A stretch of DNA of 64,000 nucleotides from Megamerina dolium (lineage: Eukaryota; Arthropoda; Insecta; Diptera; Megamerinidae). The notes below the pieces were generated by a model, which was not told the DNA's origin, ran no database searches, and worked only from the letters and a program-made list of their open reading frames with translations. The translations under genes and the position numbers were made by a program. The stretch is from contig OY978529.1 in NCBI GenBank assembly GCA_963854835.1, forward strand, positions 50,729,026 through 50,793,025, read 5' to 3'. Every line of letters begins with the position of its first letter. Position 1 is the first letter of the stretch. Of the stretch, positions 10,933 to 23,900 are shown piece after piece.

Positions 10933-13785
10933 ATTATGCTTTATTTTTTTTTCAAAGAATTGCAACATTCTTTAGGAATATATTCGCAATATATTTACAC
11001 CTACCTACAGAGAAAAAAATGGCGATAAAATATGTTATATAAAACTTTAATGCCATAAAATGCTACAGAATCTATCAAAATGGGATAAAAATTAATCCAC
11101 CAAAAAGTAGAAAAGCGAACTTTAATTTATTATTAACGACCTTCTTCGCAGATGATGTCACATTTTCAACTGTATTCAGAGAATGACACCAAATGCAGCC
11201 ACACTTCTGTAATGTTGAAACAATTTTCTAAGATCATTAAGGAAAAAAACAGGCAAAAAAAAAAAAAACTTAGTTTGTCTAGTACCAACATTTATGTATA
11301 CTTCAACACATTTATTTAGCACAGACCACAGACGACAGTTGACAATGTGGTGGTGTTGTAAATGTCAGACAATGTTGGTTGCTTGCTGTTTTAAAGATGA
11401 GAATATCGCAAGAAACAATTTCTTTTTATGCTGAGAACAGCGTAAAAGAATTTTGAACTTTTTGTGCTATTTGTACTACAGATGGGTCCAAATAAATATA
11501 GAAACTTAAGATATTTTAAGATATATTTCTTCAATTTTAGGTGTCACGAAAAAGTTGTCATAATAAATGTGGATATTTTTTTAAAAATTATAAATTATAG
11601 TACTACTAATAATACTGCTAATTCCAAAAATTATCCTAAATTTTATATTTTAGTCTTCCTGAGTTCTTTTTAGCATATTTTTGGTAACAAAAAAAAACAT
11701 GTGCCAACCTAATGCTACCTCCGCATATATAGGCAGTGTTGCAAATGACCCTATTGGTGACAAGTAGATAAATATTCTCAATCTCTCTCTCTCTAATTAC
11801 GACAATTATCATACGAACATATGAACTGACAGAGGAACATCTCTAAGTCGAGTCAGATTGTAATTCTGATCAACAATATATACTATATATATTTCTAGAC
11901 TTGTATATATATTGTTATAGTCTTCATATCTTCCTTTGGATGTTACAAACACAGAACAAACTCAATTATGCAATTATTATGCAACTGCAATTATGGCTCT
12001 CTGTTCTCGAAGCCTTTGGTGAAATATTGTAGCAGATCACTTTGGCATGCGACAGAGTGTATTCGTACAACGAATTGCCACTCTAACTTTGGTTTCGGGG
12101 TTATCGTGAAGATTATGAAAATGAAGAAAATGAAAATTTTGCAATATTTCTAATGTACAAGAATAATATTTCATAGGAATCATAGGAAAATCAAATTCTA
12201 AGACGATATCAACCAACATAAAAATTCATCCATATGCATATTAGACTGGTTAACAAGTTCAGTTCTTCTAATGTGAAAATATAAAATTTCTATTTTAAAC
12301 CGAAGCTCATTTTTCGTAGAATATCAATAATAATTTCAGTGTGCAGAAAATATATTTTTGTCTATAATTTGCTGATATTTAAGCTAATAAAGAAAATTAT
12401 CTTTTCTATTTGCTCTCAATTTTTCAATTTTCCTAATGTGTGAGTCAAATATCATACGCAGTAGGATAGATTGTGGCGCTTGTTAACAGCAATTTGCAAT
12501 TTTAATATATACAAGTACATGCAACATTTCAATCAACAATCGTTATGGCGTGGTTGTGTCATTTGAGTATGGTTTATTTTTTCGTTTTTTTTTTGTATTT
12601 GTTTATCAATCCATATACAATGTACAATATATATAATAAAGTTACAATATGTATGAGATATAATAAGATTCCGATGAGGCCAAGCAAAATGAAACTAATG
12701 CACATTACGATAAAGATGACGATGCCAATGTGGATGGCATTCAAGAAAGAACCCACAACATGAATGTTTATAGATTTTATGCATATGCACAAATACGTAT
12801 ATGTATGCATATATAAAATGCAATAATAAACTAACAAAATTATTGCCATGGCACATGCTGAATACACCATGGGAGCAATCAAGCATTGCATACAACAATA
12901 TTTATATAGTGCATTTCCAAGGGTAGCCACGTGCATATACTATTACTTATTAGTAATAGCTAATATTAAATTGCTATACATTGGTATTGTTGAATGCAAA
13001 ATACAATATATTCCATGTATTGCAATTGTTGCTCTTAGTGATGATGATGATGATGATGTGGGTGATGTTCATTTCATCTTCTTATTAATTTTTGTTTTAT
13101 TATTTTTTTAATATGAGATTGGGTTTATACTATTCTGTTTTACAAATAACATTATATTTATACTATAAATTCATTAATCATTTGCAATCAGACGAAAGAA
13201 TATGCTTTAAGGATATTTTTCTTAATATCACAATCATCATCAAATAAGAAAAATTGAAGTATGTAGCACAAATGACAACACATATAACTCCATAACCTCA
13301 TATATCTAACTGAATTCATCTTTAGCATCCCTAGTCATATTCAACAGTATATTCCTGCAAATTAAAATCGTTTGAAAATCCTTTTCATGTCAACACAGAT
13401 TATGCTGCAAGCAAAGTTATACAGAAAAAAAAAAAATAAAAATATGGCACATTAAAGTGAAAAAATATCAAGCAGAAGAATAGAATGCAGTAAGTCAGAA
13501 AATACGAAGAGGAAGAAGTAGATGAAATAAAAAAAAAGTCCATATTATGTGTTGTTTAAGCGATTAAATGGAAACAACACCTGCCATAGAGTTAAAAGTT
13601 ACTGTTTTTGTGTTTTGGTGCTTTTTTTTTAGCCGTATAACTCTTTGTATTTTAGTGATGTTTCCTTTATGATTGTTTTAAAGAAATTTTAAGAGAAATA
13701 TGTACTAGTAATAATACTTAGTATTTAGAATGGAAGTTAGAGAAGTTGGAAACCCGACTTCATTCAAGACTCTACAATTTAACAC
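10933..13785. other. Intergenic DNA with one candidate unassigned exon
   Basis: No complete gene seen. At 12667-12765 (+) a stop-free frame reads as an acidic hydrophilic peptide (DSDEAKQNETNAHYDKDDDA onward), preceded by TAATAAG, which could be a splice acceptor. The opposite strand across 12574-12936 is open for 120 codons and very hydrophobic. Either could be chance. A GAT run (13036-13057) and short TC and TA runs also occur. Confidence 0.35.
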
Positions 13786-14020
13786 TACAAAATCTAAATT
13801 GGTAAGAGAAATAAGAGAACAACTGAATGGCAATTAAGTCCATTCGCTCATCTCACATTCATGTAATGAGAAGGCAAACGATTCGTCATATAAATATAAT
13901 TTTAATGGTACAAAATCTAAATTGGTAAGAGAAATCAGAGAACAACTGAGTGGTAACTAAGTCGATTCGCTTATCACACATTCATGTAATGAGAAGGCAA
14001 ACGATTCGTCTTCTAAATAT
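13786..14020. repeat. Direct tandem duplication, about 133-bp period
   Basis: Two copies start at 13786 and 13919, both beginning TACAAAATCTAAATTGGTAA and running through a shared GAATGGCAA/GAGTGGTAA segment to AAGGCAAACGATTCGTC. They differ at only a few positions. There is no coding capacity. Confidence 0.85.
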
Positions 14021-14479
14021 ATCTCGAACGTCTTCTGCATATACTATAACTCTAAGGGTGTCAAAACAAATAAATATCTCCACCTGGTAAACATGTCATG
14101 GAAGTCACTTACAACTCATTAATAAGGACTGCATCAATACTGCTAGGCTCACTGCATTATTCCCACGTCATTGGTTCATAAGCACCCATGCAGGGAAACT
14201 CATGTGAAACTCATCATGAGCTTGTAGCTCTCTCTCTCTCATAAGGAACACGTTGTTAGGAAAGCACTTTTACGACAAACTATCCAATTGTTCAGTATTT
14301 TGTCAAAAGAACCTTTTGTGATACATTAACTCGAAGTGATGGATCTTGTTAAATATTTTGCCGTCTATATTAGTGGATTTTTGCGATGACTGTCATCTAA
14401 AAACGGTTCAAGGCCAGTGTTCAAATTTTCCTATCAAAATAGTTGTCCATTAATTGGATGCCGACTTTGACTAAATTTT

Positions 14480-15010
14480 TATTCACACCATTTTCCTTAC
14501 TGCTCTCTATCCTTAAGGGTACTTCCATAAAAAGCGAAGTGAATACGATTTGAAAATAGCTAATAAGCCTGCAATTATCCGATAAGAACTTTCTTCTCTA
14601 TTCCTTATGAGGGCTTCCCAACAAAATGAACGTAAACACAATTGAAAATCGACAAATACCACCTTGGCTATTCAGAAATTGTTTCAATTGTTGTAAACTG
14701 ATTAAATTTTCCTTTACAATATTTCTTCTGAACATACTTATTCTCTCTATCCACACTTTAGGGAGATTACCATACGAAGTGAAGGAAAAAACACCAAAAA
14801 AATCCACAAATAATCCGATAGCTGTTGTGTAATAATTCCTAGGATGATGACATATATGGTCGACCTAATAATTTTTTCTCACTAACACTCTCTTTAAGCA
14901 TACTCACCCCCTGTGTTCACCACTTAGAAGGGTCCCTCAGAAAATGAACGTAAAAACAGCTGAAAAGTGAAAACTATCACCAAAGATGCTTTGTTTTTGC
15001 TGTAAACGTA
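14480..15010. repeat. Degenerate tandem repeat array, about 145-bp period
   Basis: Four diverged units share CTCTCTATCC, a TTAGGG/CTTATGAGGG block, a GAAGTGAA/AAATGAACGTAAA block and a CAAATAATCCGATA-like tail. Unit landmarks fall at about 14502, 14596, 14742 and 14887. The last two spacings are 146 and 145 bp. The open frames of about 69 codons on both strands at 14.6-14.8 kb lie inside the array and are not taken as genes. Confidence 0.5.
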
Positions 15011-16568
15011 TCGTATGTCGAAGTACTTCATTATTATTTCTTAGATTTTTATTCAACCATCCATACCGTCAGTACTTATTGTATAAATTCAAATTAAGTA
15101 AAATTTTTTAAAAGTTTCGCCCATAGATCTTTTATAAATTAGACTCCTTGACTTCTTGTTTTATCATTTATTTTCAGCATAAGCGATGTAAATTTATGTA
15201 GTGGTTTATTTCTTTTAATTTTTATCGTAAGATTTCACATATGTGAAATGTGACATATGTGAAGGATTTATTGCTATTGTATATTCCATTAGTATTTTAG
15301 GCATTGGCTAATATTAAAATATTATTTTTTGTTGCTTTTAGTTGCAATAAAAGTAGACAAATGAGTAATTTAGTAGAAAAATATATTTTTTTTTTGTTTA
15401 TATTTCTCTTTTGAGGAGATTTTTTTGCAAATATTCTATACAAAAAAAAAAAAATATTTTATCTTATGTCTAATCGTATACCTTAATCTAACAATCTACT
15501 ACTATCAACTTTTACATATCAACTCATGTTGAATTAAATATTTGCTATATTTATTATTTTCTTTCGTTTCAATTTGTTTCACTTTGTCTTTTTCTATATA
15601 TATGAAAAAAAAAAAAATAATAATAATAGAAGAAGAGCTTAAGCTTACATTGCTATTGTTATTGTTACTGCAACATTCCACCATGGTAATGATCATGGAT
15701 GGCATTATATACTCTTTACATTTTGTTCAGCTACCGGCTGCCAGTGCGAAAAATCATAAAACATAAGCCCTTTACGTTGTTATTTTAATCCCTACGACTA
15801 ATACTTTTCCATACTATTGGTATACACTACATATAGTGTATTGTTCTTACTCTCTAGCAGCTCCTGTATATTTTGCTTCTTCTTCTTCTTCTTCTTCTTC
15901 TTCTGTTTCTCAGTAATGCTGGCATGCAAGTATGTATGTTTGTTCACAAGCAGCCAGCGATGGTGTGCAATAAATTTATTGCTGTCTGTTAAGTGATTAC
16001 AAAAACAAAATAAAAATGACAAAAAAAAAAAAAAAAAGAATTGCTATGCCCGCATAACTTATGGATTCTTCTACATAAAAATATATTAATTTTACTTATA
16101 TGTTAATTAAATGAACTAGTTTTACTGAATTTTTATCCTCACCAAAAAAAAAAAAAACATTTATTCTTATCTAGCTAAAAACCTGGCTTAAAAAAGTTGA
16201 TTAAATTAAAACCAAAATCGATAAAAACGATATAACGAATATCACCATCTCTTTTGTACTTATATACAGTGTATAAGGAAGCACTACTAATTGTTATTAC
16301 TGTTAGTATTTAATACTTGGTATGTGATGGAAAGTTACTCTATTCCTGATATCTCATATACCGTACCACATCCATTCATTCGGACATTCGAATATCACGC
16401 CCGTAACACAGAATATGCCTATATATGATTTCTTTCACAAGTTCTTATATTTATATTGCTTTAAATACCATTTGGACATACTGCTGAGTTTTATTTACTC
16501 ACCTATGGTGTTACCCCACCCATTGTATATTAAGCAACTAATGTTAATGTCTTTTCATATCTATCAGG
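15011..16568. other. AT-rich intergenic DNA
   Basis: No gene recognised. Contains an exact 16-bp palindrome TTTCACATATGTGAAA (15233-15248) followed by a second ACATATGTGA, several poly-A tracts, and a CTT microsatellite (15875-15905). Confidence 0.5.
15875..15905. repeat. CTT microsatellite
   Basis: About ten CTT units in an otherwise non-repetitive stretch. Confidence 0.9.
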
Positions 16569-16569
16569 T

Positions 16570-17413
16570 AAGTCCATAAGTTCGTGCGTTTTCTTAGGTA
16601 GTTTTAAAATAAAGAAAATGGAAGTTTTCAGTATTTATTACTCAATAATATATTTTCCTGCGTTACTTACAATGTCTACCAAATTTTTAATTCCCTGCTC
16701 AAAAAATTGTTTATCCTTGGAGCCAAAATACGCATCGATATCCCTTTTTATAGCTTCTTTTGAGGTGTAGTTGTTATTACTTAAATGGGACTGAAGTTCG
16801 CGGAAGAGGTGATAATCGCAAGGTGAATGCGGCATTAGCTCCCATTTGAGCTCGTTCAGCCTGCCTAAAGTCTGTTTTGCGGTATGCGGTCTTGCGTTGT
16901 TGAGGTGAAACAAAACTTTGCGTCTATTGACTAGAGACGGTCGATTTTTTCTAAAATGCTTCATTCAGTTTGGATAGCTGATGGCAATAATCATCAGCCG
17001 TGATCGTCTAGCTGGGTTCTAGCAGATCAAAATAAACGATACCTGCCATATCCCACCAACAGCAGGTCATATCTAGGTGTTGGTTCTGATGTTTCATCTT
17101 TATCTAACCACTGGCGTTTGCGAACAAGATTATTGCAAAGGACCCAATTTTGGTCCCCAGTAACAATACAGTTTAGAAAACTCTAATTTTTTAACTGAGA
17201 ACAACATTAACTCTCTGCTGAAGATTTGCGACGGAAAATTTATGCGGAACCCATTTTCCCAGCACTTTTATAAAGTGGAAAAAATGCGATTAAAATCACT
17301 TATTGAATGCAGAAAATAAAAATAGTTCCTTTATTTCCCATAAATCAATTTTTGTACGCAAAAAGCGCCTACTGTGAAACTATTGAAAAAATAACGCACG
17401 AATTTATGGACTG
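16570..17413 (-). mobile_element. Mariner (D34D) element, deleted, minus strand
   Basis: Inverted ends with the shared core AGTCCATAARTTCGTGCGTT lie at 16571-16590 and 17394-17413. Read on the minus strand, the element keeps WVPHKFS, a short QTITADDYC segment, then MKHFRKNRPS to the C-terminus (16964-16638). The second catalytic motif reads FHLNNARPH, so its Asp is replaced by Asn. The SPDLAPS stretch before CDYHLF is deleted. The N-terminal third is missing entirely, with WVPH close to the right terminal repeat. It is a different mariner family from the 2-kb and 8-kb copies and is clearly dead. Confidence 0.8.
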
Positions 17414-17740
17414 AATGACTTATGGTCTGATATTTGTTTAAATTGTCTTGCATGCATTTGTTGCCTTAATCATAAATAATTTTTCTAAATGTATATAATA
17501 ATTTTTAAATTATAATAGTAGTTTATATTAGTTAAAAAATAAAAATAAAAACGGAAAGTCCACAATATGTAGGAGTACTGGACTGTGACTGGTATTTTTT
17601 CAACAAAAACATGATTCATTAATAAATTATTTATTTCTTAAATTACTTACTAAATAACTTCTACTTTTTGTTCATATATCGTTAATAAAAAACAAATAAA
17701 ACAAAATTTTACTAGTTCACTTTCTTGTATTGCTAATTTA
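17414..17740. other. Short intergenic spacer
   Basis: AT-rich sequence between two dead mariners; nothing recognised. Confidence 0.5.
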
Positions 17741-18477
17741 CAAGGGCTGTCCCAGAACTACCTGACCTGTAGATAGATAGAGTGTTTGGCGATGTTTCAC
17801 AGTAATAAAGCCTAGTTTTTGCGTCGATTCGTAACCATGGATGAGACATGGTTCCGCCACTTCACACCTGAGAGAAAGAAGCAGTCAAAACAATGGACTG
17901 AAAGAAGAGAATCATGTCAAAGAAGGCGAAGACAGTTCCACTTGCAGGCAAGGTTATGACATCTATTTTTTGGGATGCACGTGGGATAATTTTCTATTGA
18001 TTATCTTCAAAAAAGGAAAAACAATCAACGGCAAGTATTATGTTTATTTGTGGCAGCATTTAAGTGATGAAATTAAATAAAAAAGGCCGCATTTAGCGAA
18101 AAAGAAAGTGTTGTTTCATCAAGACAATGCACTCATTCACACATCCGGTATTGCGATGGCCAAAATCAATGAGTTAAAGCTCGAATTGCTTCAGCATGCA
18201 CCTTATTCCCCAGATTCAACTTCTTTGAATTATTTTCTATTTCCAAATTTGAAAAAAGTGGCTTGGTGGTAGAAGATTTGCAAACAATGAAGAGGTGGAT
18301 AGATGGCTATTTTAATGAGAGCTAGACAGTTCATATTATAAACAGGATATCGAAGCAATATAATATCGCTGGGGAAACGGTATAGAGCTAAAAGGTGATT
18401 ATGTTGCGAAATAAAAAAAAATATTCCCAAATTTGTTGTTTTCTTTATTAGGTCGGGTAGTTCTGGGACCGCCCTCG
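17741..18477 (+). mobile_element. Mariner (D34D) element with both ends and TA target duplication, deleted
   Basis: The ends match well: GGGCTGTCCCAGAACTACC on the left and its complement-strand counterpart GGGCGGTCCCAGAACTACC on the right, flanked by TA at 17739-17740 and 18478-18479. At 737 bp it is shorter than an autonomous mariner (about 1.3 kb). Inside, the frame starts at MDETWFRHFTPERKKQSKQW (17837), corresponding to the first catalytic Asp region, shifts frame, and continues with KKKVLFHQDNAL (second Asp), YSPDS and a damaged third motif. The whole N-terminal DNA-binding region is absent. A third mariner family in this window. Confidence 0.85.
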
Positions 18478-18479
18478 TA

Positions 18480-19980
18480 ATTAATAAAGTAAATCATTTT
18501 AAATGCTTGTTAAGATCTCTCATTGGAATTGTTGCGCATTATTAAATTGACTTTCTATTGTAAATATAATAACTACAAAACCAACAACAAACACAAAAAC
18601 ATCAACAACGGAATACAAGAATAACATTTATTACTTCTTGGCATTTAAATAATCTGTAAGGAATATGACACATAATTATTATGTATATTATCCAGCGAGA
18701 TTTGTAATCAAGTGTTTTTAATGAGCCTAAAAATAATACACACACACACACACACAGACTAGACGGATTGTGTAACTATGTAGTTAAGTATTTTAATTTG
18801 CCTGTTGTATTGTCAACGTAATATGTACAATCTAATTAGAAACACAAATTCTTGCTGCTAGGTTAGTGAATGTCACACAGACGAAAAATGTCCTGACATT
18901 TTATATAATTCGGCTATTAGTATGATATATTAACTTGAAATTCTATTGTATCATATATCATAACAAGTGAAAAGTCAGTAACATTGTGTTTCTGGGTAGA
19001 CTAACTGAGAAAACTGAGTAAAATTCTAATGTACAATCGATTAATAGATTAATTCACATTTTAATTTTAGCATTTAATTTTATATATTGTAAAACTATAG
19101 AATTGAATTATAAAGTTTTAAATAATAAAAGAATACTACTGTTATTGTCATAAAACAAAAGTACAATAATTCTTTCAGTGATACGCAACACATAAGCAAA
19201 ACATAAGTATGTATTTAGATAGTACTGAGAGTACATAAAAAATGAATATTTTTCTTAATATCCAATGTATATGACTTAGTAATAATCATCATTATATTTT
19301 CATTATACAATATTTATCAACATTGACAAGCCATATACGCCTACACTTGAGGTTGTATTTATTTCAGATTACAATCGAAAGACTGAAGGAGTAGCATTCG
19401 TGTAAGCATATATTACTAGTAAGACATGCAATCAAGTTGAATCTGATTTATAACATTCCGTTTTATAGTGGCTTTGAATGTACATATACATTAGATTGGT
19501 CCTTATCTGCTAATTACATCTCTAACTTATACATTAAGAATTGTAAAAAATTATGAAAATAAAAATGACATAAATTTTGAAAAAAATTTTGCGAGTTTTA
19601 AAAAATATCTTGGAAATTTTGGAAACTTTGAAGTCATACGTTGATTTTAACGTTATGGATTGAATTTTCAGCAACAGAGATTTGGTGGATTACAAAAAAA
19701 ACAAAATATTTAATAGAATGTATTCTTAAAACCATAGCGGCAATAATGACGAAGAATGAAATTTTCTTATGTATCGAAAAAAAAAAGTTTTTATTTGGAA
19801 AGTTCGACACTCTAACAAGCACCCTTCAGTAGTCAATTTCAAATTATATGTAGACTTATTATCATAGAGCTCTATTGCAAATTGTTTTGATTTTTTTTTT
19901 TTGCTGCATGATATCTTTCGATAGCGATATTTATGGTTTGACAGATGAGAATTGTTAAACTGTGTTGACATTTCTGTTCA
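18480..19980. other. AT-rich intergenic DNA with CA microsatellite
   Basis: No gene recognised. A CA dinucleotide run lies at 18738-18757. Overlapping open frames of 60-80 codons near 19.63-19.97 kb are poly-A/T driven and not family-like. Confidence 0.5.
18738..18757. repeat. CA microsatellite
   Basis: About ten uninterrupted CA units. Confidence 0.9.
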
Positions 19981-20790
19981 GTAAAATTTGGCATTTCATC
20001 ATGAATCGTTTAAGACCAGAACAACATTTCGAAATTTTGGAATTTTATTTTCAAAAAAAAAAAAAAAAAATTATCCTCTTCAGAAAGCTCATAGAGCGTT
20101 ATTATCGAAAAATTAAGTTTAACGGGGACGTTCAAAAACAAAATTACCATGTATGGAGCGAAGATAATCCGAAAGCTGTCATTAAATCACCATTACATTC
20201 ATAAAAAATTACTGTTTGATGTGATTTACACGCTGACGGCATCATCGGTCTTGTGAAAGAGGTGGGCAGGACAACAACCAGGGCACTCAGTTAAACAACC
20301 ATTGTACACAAAGCATCAGTTCTTATTTCGTTCGAAATGAGGAAGGAGCTGGTGTTACGTTGAATGGCGAGCATTAATGAGACATGCTAACTGACATTTT
20401 GTTTCAACAAATTGATCAGCTAAACATCGACGACATTTGGTTTTAACAAAATGGGGCTACATGCCATACAGCGCGTGCAACAATCGAGTTATTGTGAAAT
20501 CAATATGGCGACAATTTTCTATCCAGAGGTGCTCCTGTTGATTAGCCTCCTCGTTCGTGCGATTTAACACCTCTTGACTACCTTTTATGGGAATATGTTA
20601 AGTCATTGGTTAAATGCCGACAAATCGACAACTCTTAAATCGTTGGAAGCCAATATTCAACGCCACCATTGACGAAATACGGTCAGATTTAATGGAAAAA
20701 GTTGTCAAAAATTGGACTGATCGAATGGAATGGAATGATCGAAATAAATGGCCTGAAATTATCTATCAGATTAAAAAAAAAAAAAAAGAT
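19981..20790 (+). pseudogene. DD41D (rosa-type) transposase remnant
   Basis: The start MNRLRPEQHFEILEFYFQ is intact but runs into a poly-A expansion. The frame then jumps to FNGDVQKQNYHVWSEDNPKA, so the block holding the first catalytic Asp is deleted. Later pieces, in shifting frames, match the family (HADGIIG, WF-stop-QNGATCHTA, PRSCDLTPLDYLLWEYVKSL, ANIQR, RSDLMEKVVKNW). The second catalytic Asp reads Asn. At least five stops and several shifts show it is long dead. Confidence 0.75.
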
Positions 20791-20909
20791 AACATCATAC
20801 CAATAATATTTCTTACTTTTATTTTGGTTCAAAATTCTCAAACTCTTAAGAAAACACCCGCTATTACAAATTGCAATATACCCGCACAGCATAAAAATTT
20901 CCATTTGTC

Positions 20910-23900
20910 TATCATTTATTGCATCGAAACATGAAATTCATAGTAAACACATAGTTTACACATATATTTCGTTTTTATATTCCACAGACGATGTGAAAAC
21001 AGCACATTTCGTGTCTAATGCCACTAAATGTGGCACTTACTTTCAATGGCTCATGAGAAAAACAATACCAACAACAACATCCACAACAACAACAACAACA
21101 CAGAATTGTAAACTAAAAAGAAGAGAAAAGAGATGAAAAGCAAAAAAAAAAAATAAAAATATAAAACCTTAAACAATTAAGAATGTCAACAATACCTAAC
21201 AATTGATGCTGCCACCGTACTAATGTTATAAACGTGCTTCATTGAGTCTCATTAGCGAAGCCATAACCGATACAGTCGATTACAGTCGATCGACAATAGC
21301 AAAAGTGAAAGCAACGACCTGGGTCACTCAATTTAGCACGCACTCACGGACATATAGTACAATTATACACCAACCAATATACGACACACGCTTGCACATG
21401 ATACCGCATAGAGTTGTCAACAGCAGCAGCAGCATTGCTAGCCTCAGCCACAGCCATAACACCAAATGGAAAATTATTGTTTAATTTTCCTTTTTATTGT
21501 TGCACATTTTGTTTCTGGCGCGTCACTATTTAAACTGTCAATATTTAGTGGCATAAAATATCCATCCAATGTTACCATATCGTATTTTCGTATATACTAT
21601 GTCTATGTGTTTGTACCATATATAAGACTTTGGATTTCGTTGCTGTTGTTTATGGTTTGATTTTCGCTTTTTTCGCTATTCAATTTTATTATTTCGACGT
21701 GTTGATTGAAGCAATTAGCGGCCAAGCAACAATCAACTGCCATCGTAGTTGCTTTTGCTTTGCAACATGTATATAAACATATTTCAACATGTATATATAC
21801 ATATTTCGGTATGTACTCTCGTATATGTTGATTAAATAATGAATATTATGTGATATTGTGTCAGAAATAATGATTATCGTTAGTATTTATTCGATTTCTT
21901 TATTTTTCTTGAATATAATTTCAATTGACAAGGCCTTTGTAATTATGACTTTCAATTTCATACCTACACATATAAAATATATAAAGAAGTAATTCGCATA
22001 ATAGATTCTAAATAATCCTGAATGGTCTTCTCTTTCAGTGATATTGTGTTTGTTAAATTTGTACAGCATTGGAAGGAAGGTGGTTGATTAGTCAAATGGC
22101 TATTTGTGGCGCGAATCCAATTAGTACTTAAGCATCATTTTAAGACCACTTCAGGAAGGAATTGGTAGAAGCAAACATGTTTTCAAAAATGAAGGCCAAG
22201 CAATAACTATATGCAGTATTGGATGTCTAAAGTCAGCAATACTTGTATTTTCATTTCTTCACAAAGCATTAAAGTCCATTACAATCGTCAACCATCCATT
22301 CAACCATTTGTCAACCACGACCAAAAACAAAGAGTCTTGCGAAAGAGTCATCTATTTGTTAAAATGAACAAAAAGGACATGCATAATTCCACTAGCTTCT
22401 TTTATTTCTTTGATAGCTGCATTTTGTATTGTATACAAACACCAAAAACCAACAATTCAACAACTCACACTCACGAGTTATTCTAGAAATTTAAAGGATT
22501 AAATCAAAAGAGCATATTCTCAAAAAAAACATAGGTATGTTGGTACCATGTGAATGTTAGAAAAAAAAAATAAAAATAAAAATAAAAACAACAAATATTA
22601 AAATCATAATAAAAGAAGGTCAAAGAAAAGACATGAAACAGAGAATCGTATGAGATAAATGTGTAAGTCAACCAAGAAAAATGTAGTGGAAAAAGAAAAG
22701 ACGAAAATGGGGATAAATGGGGCCACCGAAAAGCAGACACGGGTAAAGCAATTGTGGAAAACGGCAAAGATACAGATGGTTATGTCGTTGTTTCGTCAGT
22801 CGTAATTATTTTCATAAATTTTCTTTTTGTTATGCACACCAAGGATATGAGCAAATTGTGTGGAATACTTGAATATAATTATATGAAAAAAATCATATGA
22901 AAATGTTGAACTTTAAAATAGAAATTTACTCTATGAAAACATTTTGTGATAAAATTATGATAAAAAAATAAGTTTAATGAAGTTTTGATTCTATAAGGAG
23001 GACTCATTTTACATGCATTGACCTTGGCCTAAAATATCAAAACATTCAGATGATTGGATAGCGTTACCCTTGCCTAGGTCGGCTAATGTATACTCTATAA
23101 ACAAGTAGAATATGTCGTACTATGGTCATCCTTTGCATAGAAAAATATTTTATGCATGTGTTGTTGCTTAAATAGAAGAATCAATTTTATTTTCTTTCTT
23201 TTTAACACCAAAACGTTAATGAATTGTATTCAATTTTAAATGTACAGAATTTTGTTCAGACAATCCCACCGGGCATATGTTAATTAATTACGGAGATATT
23301 TAATTATATACTCGTATTATTGTACTCGTCTAGTATAAATTGATTAATTCTCGGTCAATCATTTGTTATTCATTTAATTCGAATTATAATTTCACTGAAT
23401 CGATTTCTCTTATACGATATGGCATCATAAATATACAAAATGAGTATGTCTATATAGGGGAAATAAATATTCCCCTGATAGAATATTTTATTGTAATACT
23501 CTTGGATACAAGACTTGATAATATGGAGTGAAATTTTGAGCTTGAATGCAGGTAGCATGAATTAATGTCGCAAAATGTTTGCAATATTTGTCACATCTTT
23601 CGACATTATTAAAACAAAAATTCAGACAATGTTGGACATTATTGCAAAAATTTTTCGAATTCAATGCAATACACCAATTTTTCTGTATTACATATAAGTT
23701 TTGTTTTTTCAATAGCCAAAACTAAAATGAACACCAGACGACATTAACTGGAAATGATTGAAGTGTTTGGTTACCTTTGTCAAAATTAGGGTAAATTTCC
23801 TCGCATCCAATACAATTAATTATACTAGTATAATAATACTAGTACAAAAATGAAATACTATACAATATATAAAATATCACTTTACACATTTACACCTTTG

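Noticed and set aside
12574..12936. 120-residue hydrophobic membrane protein on the minus strand
   Set aside because: Composition follows AT/TA-rich sequence, there is no family resemblance, and the opposite strand looks more protein-like.
14598..14832. Pair of overlapping 68-69-codon ORFs on opposite strands
   Set aside because: They lie wholly inside a degenerate tandem repeat array.
21466..21660. Short secreted protein with signal peptide-like start
   Set aside because: Only the first 20 residues look convincing. The rest is low complexity, with no paralogue or promoter evidence.
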